This document shows, in pieces, positions 1 through 8,586 of a DNA stretch of 64,000 nucleotides. The stretch comes from Brachybacterium sp. P6-10-X1. Its GTDB lineage: Bacteria > Actinomycetota > Actinomycetes > Actinomycetales > Dermabacteraceae. Within the stretch, counting starts at the first letter, position 1, and each line of letters starts with the position of its first letter. The notes under the pieces are model-generated. The model was not told the DNA's origin and searched no databases. It saw only the letters and a program-made list of their open reading frames with translations. The position numbers were made by a program, and so were the translations under genes. Location: positions 310,001 through 374,000 of the forward strand of contig NZ_CP017297.1 of NCBI RefSeq assembly GCF_001969445.1. Direction: 5' to 3'.

Positions 1-562
1 GCACGGCGATGCCGTCCTCGGTGGTGGTCCCGGCCTCCCGCATCGGGTCGCAGCCCTGGACGGAGTATCCCAGCGCCCGTGCCTTGCGGGCGGTGGCCGC
101 TCCGATGCGTCCCAGACCGATCACCCCGAAGGTCCGGGTGCCGAGCCGATGCATCGGCTTGACCGGGGCCAGCGAGTAGGTGCCCGCCCGCAGATTCCGG
201 TCCAGCTCGACGATCCCGCGGGACAGCGTCACGGCCAGCGCGACGGCATGGTCGGAGACGTCCTCGGTGCCGTAGTCGGGCACGTTGGACACCGCCACCC
301 CGCGCGCCGTGGCCGCAGCGACGTCGATGGTGTCGACCCCGACCCCGTAGCGTCCGATCGCCCGCACCGTCGGCAGGGCCTCGAGCACCCGGTCGGTGAT
401 CGGGGCGTACTGCACCAGGAGCCCGTCAGCACCCCGGGCGGCGGCGATCACCTCGTCCTCGGTGCGGGCCTGCTGACGGACCAGCTGGACGCCGGCGGCC
501 TCGGCGACCGTCTCCTCCTCGGTGGTCCGCTCCTGGTCCAGGTCGGTGATGACGATCTTCAT
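1..562 (-). CDS. D-2-hydroxyacid dehydrogenase, partial (C-terminus outside window)
   Basis: NAD-dependent 2-hydroxyacid dehydrogenase of the phosphoglycerate dehydrogenase / C-terminal-binding-protein fold. Only the first 187 residues are present; the gene runs off the left edge of the window. The start ATG (560-562) follows an AGGAGAGG ribosome site. The substrate-domain motif RYGVGVDTID lies at residues 71-80 and the Rossmann motif GLGRIG at 149-154, with an Asp near 172 at the end of the second beta strand, which favours NAD over NADP. The catalytic Arg, Glu and His would lie in the missing part, so activity and substrate cannot be judged. It is downstream of treZ on the same strand but separated by a hairpin at 597-621, so it may be a separate transcript. 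Family assignment is firm; substrate unknown. Confidence 0.9.
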   Translation of the reverse strand, partial: MKIVITDLDQERTTEEETVAEAAGVQLVRQQARTEDEVIAAARGADGLLVQYAPITDRVLEALPTVRAIGRYGVGVDTIDVAAATARGVAVSNVPDYGTEDVSDHAVALAVTLSRGIVELDRNLRAGTYSLAPVKPMHRLGTRTFGVIGLGRIGAATARKARALGYSVQGCDPMREAGTTTEDGIAV

Positions 563-687
563 GGGGTCCTCTCCTCGGAGTGGGGCAGGGCAGGACGGGG
601 ACCGGCCGAGGGCCGGTCCCCGGGCCTCCGCCGGTCGATGTCGAGGCGGTCGACCTCGAGCCGGTCGATGTCGAGCGCGGCACTCAT
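559..687 (-). CDS. Possible 42-residue ORF bridging treZ and the dehydrogenase
   Basis: A short open frame whose ATG overlaps the treZ stop (ATGA) and whose TGA overlaps the ATG of the dehydrogenase (ATGA). It would encode an Arg/Asp-rich peptide with a repeated LDIDR/LEVDR motif that comes from three 15-bp DNA repeats at 631-675. Against it: a GGAG sits only one base before the ATG, and a perfect 11-bp GC hairpin lies inside it. It may be a translational bridge or an accident of GC-rich sequence. No function can be suggested. Confidence 0.25.
   Translation of the reverse strand: MSAALDIDRLEVDRLDIDRRRPGDRPSAGPRPALPHSEERTP
597..621 (-). terminator. GC hairpin after treZ
   Basis: Perfect 11-bp inverted repeat (GGGGACCGGCC with GGCCGGTCCCC) around a 3-nt loop, about 60 bp after the treZ stop, with no T-tract. 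Likely an intrinsic terminator or attenuating hairpin at the end of the trehalose operon. Confidence 0.6.
631..675. repeat. Three tandem 15-bp repeats after treZ
   Basis: Units at 631-645 and 661-675 are identical (CCGGTCGATGTCGAG); the middle unit differs at a few bases (GCGGTCGACCTCGAG). They lie between the treZ stop and the terminator hairpin. Confidence 0.8.
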
Positions 688-2474
688 TCTCCGTGGAGCA
701 GGAGGACCGCCGCGCCCGCGTCGGACATGTGGACGGTGCCGTCCGGCGCGTGGCGGACCGGCCCGAAGGAGGCGAGCACCTCCCGAGCCCGCGGCGCGCG
801 GGGGAGGGATCCGGGGCCGCGATGGGCGAGCACCGCGAGGTCGCCGCGGCGCAGCAGCACGGAGGACTCGGCGAGGACGTCGACACGGGCGCTCCGCAGA
901 TCGCCGTCGCGCAGCGCGGGGTGCCGCCGCCGCAGGCCGATCAGGGTGCGGTACCACCGCAGCATCCGGGCATGGGCGTCCTCGGCGCGCTCCGCCCACG
1001 GCAGGATCGAGGCGGTGAAGGTCGAGCGGGCCTGCGGGTCGGGCACCGCATCGCCCCACCCCATCTCGGCGAACTCGGCCACCCGGCCCGCGCTCACCAG
1101 CGCCCCGAGCTCCTGGTCGTGGTCGGTGAAGAAGGCGAAGGGCGCGGAGGTCGCCCACTCCTCGCCCTGGAACAGCATCGGCGTGCCCGGCCCCAGGAGG
1201 ATCAGCGCGCAGGCGGCGGCGTGCTGGGCGGGGGAGAGAACGTGGTGGATGCGATCGCCGGCGGCCCGGTTGCCCACCTGGTCGTGATCCTGCAGGAAGG
1301 TGACGAAGCTGTGGCCGTCGTAGTGCTCGCCGGCGGGATCGACCGGGGCTCCCCAGACGCTGCCGCGGAAGCTCGAGTACGTCCCGGCGTGCCAGAAGAT
1401 CCGTGTCAGCACGGCGGCCAGCGCCTCGGCGGAGCCGAAGTCCGCGTAGTATCCCTCGCGCTCGCCGGTGATCCAGGCGTGCACCCCGTGGTGGACGTCG
1501 TCGGCCCATTGCAGGTCCATCCCGAGCCCTCCTGAGGCGGTGGGCGTGACGGTGGCCGGGTCGTTGCGGTCGGACTCGGCGATCAGGGTCAGCGGCCTCC
1601 CGGTCTCGACCTCCCAGGAGGAGACCGCCTCGGCCAGTTCGGCCAGGAAATGCTGCTCGGAGTCGTCGTGCAGCTCGTGGACCGCGTCCAGCCGCAGTCC
1701 GTCCAGCCCGACGTCGACCAGCCATTGCCGGGCGCTGCCCAGCAGGAAGTCCCGCACCGTGCGCGAGGCGGGCTGATCGAGGTTCACGGCCTCGCCCCAC
1801 GGGGTCTCGTGGCGATCGGTGACGTACGGTCCGAACCGCCCGAGGTAGTTGCCGGCGGGCCCGAGATGGTTGTGGACCACGTCGAGCACCACGGCGAGAC
1901 CGCGCCGATGGGCGGCGGCGACGAAGCGTGCCAGCCCCGTCGGCCCGCCGTAGGTCTCGTGGGTCGCGTACAGCCCGACGCCCTCGTAGCCCCACCCGCG
2001 GTCCCCGGGGAAGGTGGCGATCGGCATCAGCTCCACGGCGTCCACGCCCAGGTCCACGAGGTCGTCGAGACGCTCGATCGCCGAGTCGAAGGTGCCGCCG
2101 CGCCCGTCGGGGCCCGGGGTGAAGGTGCCCACGTGGAGCTCGTAGAGGACCTGCCCGCGCAGGTCCCGGCCCGCCCAGGTGGTCTCCTCACGCAGCGGGC
2201 GCGGATCGACGACGGTGGACTCGCCGTGGACGCCGTCGATCTGGCGCAGGGAGCGCGGGTCCGGCAGCCACGCCGGGTCCTCGTCGAGACGGAAGCTGTA
2301 GCGGGCACCGGGGACCGCCGTCACCTCGGCGAGCGTGAACCAGCCGTCCTCGCCGCGCTGCATCGCCTGCTCGAGACCGTCCACGCGCACGGTCACCGCA
2401 CGGGCGTTCGGGGCCCACACCTCGTAGCGGTCGTAGGCCCGCGGGGCGACCGGTCGCGGGTCCGGGAGGCTCAT
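684..2474 (-). CDS. treZ: Malto-oligosyltrehalose trehalohydrolase
   Basis: TreZ (EC 3.2.1.141) hydrolyses the bond next to the terminal trehalosyl unit made by TreY, releasing free trehalose in the cytoplasm. It has 596 residues, normal for the family: an N-terminal CBM48-like beta domain (about 1-90), then a GH13 barrel. Visible GH13 motifs are DVVHNH (198-203), GLRLDAVH with the nucleophile Asp263, IAESD with the acid/base Glu300, and a later DHDQVGNR region holding the third Asp. I chose the ATG at 2474, which overlaps the treY stop (TGATG) and has GGAGG seven bases upstream; a GTG one codon earlier is also open. It is the last gene of the glgX-treY-treZ operon. Confidence 0.97.
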   Translation of the reverse strand: MSLPDPRPVAPRAYDRYEVWAPNARAVTVRVDGLEQAMQRGEDGWFTLAEVTAVPGARYSFRLDEDPAWLPDPRSLRQIDGVHGESTVVDPRPLREETTWAGRDLRGQVLYELHVGTFTPGPDGRGGTFDSAIERLDDLVDLGVDAVELMPIATFPGDRGWGYEGVGLYATHETYGGPTGLARFVAAAHRRGLAVVLDVVHNHLGPAGNYLGRFGPYVTDRHETPWGEAVNLDQPASRTVRDFLLGSARQWLVDVGLDGLRLDAVHELHDDSEQHFLAELAEAVSSWEVETGRPLTLIAESDRNDPATVTPTASGGLGMDLQWADDVHHGVHAWITGEREGYYADFGSAEALAAVLTRIFWHAGTYSSFRGSVWGAPVDPAGEHYDGHSFVTFLQDHDQVGNRAAGDRIHHVLSPAQHAAACALILLGPGTPMLFQGEEWATSAPFAFFTDHDQELGALVSAGRVAEFAEMGWGDAVPDPQARSTFTASILPWAERAEDAHARMLRWYRTLIGLRRRHPALRDGDLRSARVDVLAESSVLLRRGDLAVLAHRGPGSLPRAPRAREVLASFGPVRHAPDGTVHMSDAGAAVLLLHGE

Positions 2475-5029
2475 CACTGCTCCTCCGCCTCCTCGGCGAT
2501 CTGCTCCTCCGTCGCCTCGGCGGTGTCGCCGCAGCGCACCAGCAGGGTGACCGGCCAGGAGGACAGCAGGCCCTCGAGCGGCACCATCCCGCCGTCGACC
2601 TCCGCCCCGCCGAGGGTGTCCCGCCAGCGGCCCTCGGGCAGGGCGAGTTGCGAGTCCCCCCAGCCGCCGCGCTGGGCGAGGCCCTGCGCGAGGCGGGTGG
2701 CGACGACGGCCACCTCGACCGGCCCGTCGCCCACCGCGCGGCCGAAGGCGACCGCGTGCGAGGTGGTGGTCGGCAGCGGGCGATAGGCGGCGCCCCGGCC
2801 GCCGAACAGCTCAGGTCGCTGCCGGCGCAGGGCGAGGGCGCGGTGGGTCAGCCACAGCTTCTCGTCCCCGATCCCCTCGGGGCCGGCCCCGTCGATCATC
2901 CGTGCCAGCCGATCGGCCCGTGCGCCGTGGTCGACCTCGCGGCGGTTGTCGGGGTCCACCAGCGACAGGTCCACGGTCTCGTTGCCCTGGTAGACGTCCG
3001 GGACCCCGGGCATGGTCAGCTGGATCAGCTTCTGGCCGAGGATCGCGGCGCGCTGTGCCGGCAGGGTGCGCCGGGTCCACTCCGTCAGCAGGTCCTCCAC
3101 CTCGGGGGAGGCGAGCGCCGCCCGGGACAGCTCCAGCACCTGCTGCTCGTACTCGACGTCCTGGTCGGTCCAGGTGGTGTGGACCTTCGCCTCGCGCATC
3201 GCCTTGAGCAGGTACCCCTCGAGGCGCTCGGTGGTGATCCGCGGAGCGGAGGAGCCGGGGAGGTCCCAGCATGCCGCGAGGGTCTGCCACAGCAGCAGCT
3301 CGATCGCCCCGTCGACCCGATCGCCGCGGGCATCGGCGGTGGCGCGGTCCAGGTCCTGGATCGTCAGCGCCCACTCCAGCGGCTGCTCGGTGAGCACCGC
3401 GAGACGCGCCCGCACGTCCTCGCTGCGCTTGGTGTCGTGGGTCGACAGCGTCGTCATCGCATCGGGGCGGGTGCGGACCCTGTCCAGGGCGTGATCATGG
3501 AGATCGTCGGGCTCCACCCCGATCCGCTCCGGATCCGCGCCGACCTCGTTGACGGCGATGAACCGGGTGTAGCGGTAGAACGCGGTGTCCTCCAGCCCCT
3601 TGGCATGCACCGGCCCGCAGGTCTGGGCGAAGCGCACGATCACCTCGGCGCGCCGGGCGCTGGCGGTGCGGCCCGCACTGCCCACCTCGTCCCCGCACAC
3701 CAGGGCGACGACCGTCCCCAGCGCCGTCGCGAGGTCCTCGTCGTCGCCGAGCACGGCCTGGGCTCGCGCGGCCGCCTGCTCGATGACGGCGCGCTCGCCG
3801 CCGGGGGCGGGCTCGCCGGGCACGATGTAGGCGCGGTAGCGGTCCATCGAGCCCAGCAGGGCCCGCACCGCCGTCTGGATGTTGCGCCGGGTGGTGTCCC
3901 GCAGCCGGATGTCCTCCTGGCATATGTGGTGGATCAGCTCGGTGAGGCGCTCGAGCTCGGCCCACAGGCTGGTCGAGATGATCTGCTCGGTGGACTCCGC
4001 GGCGACCTCGGAGAAGGGTCGCAGGTCCCCGGTGCGGCGCTGCCACAGGTGCGTCAGCCCCAGAGCGCCGTGCGGGTCCTGGAACAGCCCGCCGACCCGC
4101 CACAGGGCGTCGTACCCGGTGGTGCCGGCGCAGGGGAGGTCTCCGGGCAGCTGCTCGTCCCCCTCCAGGATCTTCTCCACCACGGTCCAGGCGCCCCCGG
4201 TGGCCCGCTCCAGGTCCCGCAGATAACCCCGCGGATCCGCCAGGCCGTCCGGGTGGTCTATGCGGAAGCCGTCGATCACCCCCTCGGCCTGCAGCTCCAG
4301 CAGCGTCGCGTGAGTGGCCTCGAACACCTCCGGCAGCTCCACCCGGATCGCGGCCAGGGTGTCCACGTCGAAGAACCGCCGGTAGTTCAGCTCGTCGTCG
4401 GCGACCTTCCAGTAGGCCAGGCGGTACCACTGGCGGTCCAGCAGGTCCGCCAGCCCCAGGTGCTCGGTCCCGGCGGCCACCGGCAGCACGTGCTCGTAGT
4501 ACCGCACCACCGCCTCGGTCGCCGTGGTGCCGTCGGCCTGGGGGACCTCGGCACGGTCGACGGTGATCTCCTCGTCCGCCAGCACCGCGCCGATCGGCCG
4601 GCCCAGCACCGGGACCAGGATGGAGCGCTCCGCCGAGGTGTCGGTATCGAACCAGTCGGCGAAGGGGGAGCCGGGCCCGTCGCGCAGCACCGACCACAGC
4701 GCACGGTTGTGCCAGATCGGGGTGGGGATCGCCATGTGGTTGGGCACCACGTCGACGATCAGCCCCATGTCGTGGGCGTGGGCCGCCGCGGCGAGGCGTC
4801 GCAGCGCCGCCTCCCCTCCGATCTCCGCACCGATCCGTGTGTGGTCGACCACGTCGTAGCCATGGGTGGAGCCCGGCGCGGCTTGCAGCACCGGGGAGCA
4901 GAACACGTGTCCCACCCCGAGCCGGTAGAGATAGGGGACCAGGGCGGCGGCGTCGTCAGCCGTGAAGCCCTCGTGCAGCTGCAGGCGATAGGTCGAGGTC
5001 GGCACGACCGCACGGGTACCGGTGCTCAC
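2474..5029 (-). CDS. treY: Maltooligosyltrehalose synthase
   Basis: TreY (EC 5.4.99.15) rearranges the reducing-end alpha-1,4 bond of maltooligosaccharides into an alpha,alpha-1,1 bond. The protein has 851 residues, slightly long for the family. GH13 motifs: STHGYDVVDH (54-63), DVVPNH (93-98), GFRIDHPDG with nucleophile Asp258, and VVEKIL with Glu285 as acid/base; an STHDTKR motif further on holds the third Asp. The start is GTG at 5029, preceded by AAGGAGA at good spacing; the open frame continues upstream but without family similarity. It lies 41 bp after glgX and overlaps treZ by one base, so the three genes should be co-transcribed and translationally coupled. Confidence 0.97.
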   Translation of the reverse strand: MSTGTRAVVPTSTYRLQLHEGFTADDAAALVPYLYRLGVGHVFCSPVLQAAPGSTHGYDVVDHTRIGAEIGGEAALRRLAAAAHAHDMGLIVDVVPNHMAIPTPIWHNRALWSVLRDGPGSPFADWFDTDTSAERSILVPVLGRPIGAVLADEEITVDRAEVPQADGTTATEAVVRYYEHVLPVAAGTEHLGLADLLDRQWYRLAYWKVADDELNYRRFFDVDTLAAIRVELPEVFEATHATLLELQAEGVIDGFRIDHPDGLADPRGYLRDLERATGGAWTVVEKILEGDEQLPGDLPCAGTTGYDALWRVGGLFQDPHGALGLTHLWQRRTGDLRPFSEVAAESTEQIISTSLWAELERLTELIHHICQEDIRLRDTTRRNIQTAVRALLGSMDRYRAYIVPGEPAPGGERAVIEQAAARAQAVLGDDEDLATALGTVVALVCGDEVGSAGRTASARRAEVIVRFAQTCGPVHAKGLEDTAFYRYTRFIAVNEVGADPERIGVEPDDLHDHALDRVRTRPDAMTTLSTHDTKRSEDVRARLAVLTEQPLEWALTIQDLDRATADARGDRVDGAIELLLWQTLAACWDLPGSSAPRITTERLEGYLLKAMREAKVHTTWTDQDVEYEQQVLELSRAALASPEVEDLLTEWTRRTLPAQRAAILGQKLIQLTMPGVPDVYQGNETVDLSLVDPDNRREVDHGARADRLARMIDGAGPEGIGDEKLWLTHRALALRRQRPELFGGRGAAYRPLPTTTSHAVAFGRAVGDGPVEVAVVATRLAQGLAQRGGWGDSQLALPEGRWRDTLGGAEVDGGMVPLEGLLSSWPVTLLVRCGDTAEATEEQIAEEAEEQ

Positions 5030-5070
5030 GATGGTCTCCTTCTCCCGGGCGGCGAGCCCGGACGGGTGTG

Positions 5071-7236
<2,166 letters not shown>

Positions 7237-7242
7237 GGGCTC

Positions 7243-7248
7243 AGGGTA
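7243..7248 (-). promoter_or_regulatory. -10 element of glgX (leaderless)
   Basis: TACCCT on the minus strand ends six bases before the glgX ATG, which places the likely transcription start at or next to the A of the start codon. No Shine-Dalgarno sequence lies between. No good -35 was found. Confidence 0.55.
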
Positions 7249-7357
7249 GCGGCACCAGGTCGGGAACTGCCCGGGGATGCGGCGGACGGTGGCGTGGAGG
7301 CCCGTCCGTGACCGGCGGTCGGCGCGGGAGCTCGGTGCTCCGGGGCCCGGGAACGAC

Positions 7358-7385
7358 GAAGGCCCCAGCATCTGCCGGGGCCTTC
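7358..7385 (-). terminator. Hairpin after the minus-strand tRNAs
   Basis: Nine-bp perfect stem GAAGGCCCC / GGGGCCTTC with a 10-nt loop, just past the CCA end of tRNA-Val(GAC) on the minus strand. Likely terminator of the Gly-Val tRNA transcript. Confidence 0.65.
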
Positions 7386-7387
7386 CG

Positions 7388-7462
7388 TGGTGGGCGATAC
7401 TGGGTTCGAACCAGTGACCTCTTCCGTGTCAGGGAAGCGCGCTACCGCTGCGCCAATCGCCC
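7388..7462 (-). tRNA. tRNA-Val(GAC), copy 1
   Basis: Complete cloverleaf with acceptor GGGCGAT pairing ATCGCCC, anticodon loop CTGACAC (anticodon GAC) and T-loop GGTTCGAACC. The discriminator A is followed by an encoded CCA. Identical to the plus-strand copy at 8294-8368. Transcribed after tRNA-Gly from the promoter at 7591-7619. Confidence 0.97.
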
Positions 7463-7492
7463 GGTGCGTCCGGGGACGCGGGAGAGGGACGG

Positions 7493-7565
7493 AGCGGACG
7501 ACCGGATTCGAACCGGCGACCCTCACCTTGGCAAGGTGATGCTCTACCAACTGAGCTACGTCCGC
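7493..7565 (-). tRNA. tRNA-Gly(GCC), copy 1
   Basis: Acceptor GCGGACG / CGTCCGC, anticodon loop TTGCCAA (anticodon GCC), discriminator T as usual for tRNA-Gly; CCA is not encoded. Identical to the plus-strand copy at 8058-8130. It is the first tRNA after the promoter at 7591-7619. Confidence 0.97.
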
Positions 7566-7590
7566 GCATCGGCCAGGCCGACGAAGGAAT

Positions 7591-7619
7591 ACTCTAGGCG
7601 GGCCATGGCGTCCGTGCAA
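7591..7619 (-). promoter_or_regulatory. Promoter of the minus-strand tRNA-Gly/tRNA-Val unit
   Basis: On the minus strand, TTGCAC (7614-7619), a 17-bp spacer, then TAGAGT (7591-7596). This is the best sigma-70-type promoter in the window and lies 26 bp upstream of the mature tRNA-Gly. Confidence 0.8.
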
Positions 7620-7730
7620 ATGCATCTCGGCGGCAGTGTCGGAGGTCACGCGGGGTTTGTGTCGGCCCCGAGGTGGCATGCGCAGGACCGACGGCGCAGG
7701 GTGACGCGCACTGCCGACGCCGAGCGCGCG

Positions 7731-7829
7731 GCGGTGCCGGCGTGCGGGTGCGACGGTGTCGGGCCGGGGCGGCGGTGCCGGCGTGCGGGTGCAACGGTGT
7801 CGGGCCAAGGGCGGCGGTGCCGGCGCCTG
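7731..7829. repeat. 41-bp tandem repeat in the tRNA spacer, about 2.3 copies
   Basis: Units begin GCGGTGCCGGCGTGCGGGTG at 7731 and again at 7772, with one or two substitutions between them; a partial third unit starts at 7814 and diverges after GCGGTGCCGGCG. Purely GC-rich, no coding sense. Confidence 0.8.
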
Positions 7830-7959
7830 CGCTGCGCCCCGGGGCGCGAGCACGACGTAGGTCACATCGGAACATGTCCAAAGGGCCCGCGGACCTCGTG
7901 TAAGCTTCTTCGAGTCCACTCCGGAGGGCGACATGTCAGCTCCGGGGGTCGACCACCTC

Positions 7960-8031
7960 GGGCGATTGGCGCAGTGGTAGCGCGCTTCCTTCACACGGAA
8001 GAGGTCACTGGTTCGAACCCAGTATCGCCCA
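7960..8031 (+). tRNA. tRNA-Val(CAC)
   Basis: Acceptor GGGCGAT / ATCGCCC, anticodon loop TTCACAC (anticodon CAC), reading GTG codons. It differs from the two tRNA-Val(GAC) genes at only three positions: one in the D-arm and two in the anticodon loop. No encoded CCA (ACGA follows). Confidence 0.97.
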
Positions 8032-8057
8032 CGACAGGCTCTTCGGGTCCCTGTCAC

Positions 8058-8130
8058 GCGGACGTAGCTCAGTTGGTAGAGCATCACCTTGCCAAGGTGA
8101 GGGTCGCCGGTTCGAATCCGGTCGTCCGCT
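8058..8130 (+). tRNA. tRNA-Gly(GCC), copy 2
   Basis: Same sequence as the minus-strand gene at 7493-7565, including the TCCG immediately 3' of the acceptor stem. Anticodon GCC, no encoded CCA. It lies 26 bp after tRNA-Val(CAC). Confidence 0.97.
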
Positions 8131-8195
8131 CCGGGACAACGGTGCGCCCGACGTCTCGTCGGGAGCGCCGTTCCATGTGATGCACAGGCATCTCC

Positions 8196-8269
8196 GGTGG
8201 GTTGGCCGAGTGGTTAGGCAACGGCCTGCAAAGCCGTGTACACGGGTTCGAATCCCGTACCCACCTCCA
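8196..8269 (+). tRNA. tRNA-Cys(GCA)
   Basis: Acceptor GGTGGGT / ACCCACC, anticodon loop CTGCAAA (anticodon GCA), discriminator T and encoded CCA at 8267-8269. It is the only tRNA in the cluster without a second copy. Confidence 0.97.
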
Positions 8270-8293
8270 CCGCGGGCAGAATGCCTGCGGCGA

Positions 8294-8368
8294 GGGCGAT
8301 TGGCGCAGCGGTAGCGCGCTTCCCTGACACGGAAGAGGTCACTGGTTCGAACCCAGTATCGCCCACCA
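8294..8368 (+). tRNA. tRNA-Val(GAC), copy 2
   Basis: Identical to the minus-strand gene at 7388-7462, including the encoded CCA (8366-8368). It is the last tRNA of the plus-strand group and is followed at once by a strong hairpin. Confidence 0.97.
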
Positions 8369-8372
8369 CCAC

Positions 8373-8404
8373 GAAGGACCCCGGTCTGCGGACCGGGGTC
8401 CTTC
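8373..8404 (+). terminator. Terminator of the plus-strand tRNA group
   Basis: Perfect 14-bp stem (GAAGGACCCCGGTC with GACCGGGGTCCTTC) and a 4-nt loop, four bases after tRNA-Val. No T-tract, like the other hairpins in this genome. Confidence 0.8.
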
Positions 8405-8534
8405 GCCGTCCGAGGCCCGATGGCGGCGGTGGTCCACCGCCACGCTCCGGCGGGTCGGGCATGCTGCGTCCACTGGCCGCACAGTGCACGGTGGCCGAGT
8501 CCCGGCGCGGGGCCCCGTCTTCCCCCCGGACAGC

Positions 8535-8569
8535 ACGAAGGGCCCCGCCGCACGGCGGGAGCCCTTCGT
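8535..8569 (-). terminator. Terminator of the BCCT transporter gene
   Basis: Stem ACGAAGGGC / GCCCTTCGT with an inner CCGCCG / CGGCGG extension, 18 bp past the stop codon of the transporter on the minus strand. Confidence 0.7.
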
Positions 8570-8586
8570 CCAGCGGTGAGCGGACC

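Larger units (their letters stand above)
7566..7959. other. 394-bp spacer between divergent tRNA groups
   Basis: No credible gene. It holds the minus-strand tRNA promoter (7591-7619), a tandem repeat (7731-7829), and a weak TAAGCT -10-like hexamer at 7901-7906 that could drive the plus-strand tRNAs although no matching -35 is visible. Open frames here are reading-frame accidents. Confidence 0.7.

Noticed and set aside
7731-7829. CRISPR-like repeat
   Set aside because: Units are adjacent without spacers, only 2.3 copies, and no cas genes are present.
7388-8368. tRNA cluster as an integration site of a mobile element
   Set aside because: No integrase, no direct repeat of a tRNA 3' end and no foreign-looking genes; the duplicates are complete tRNA genes in inverse orientation.
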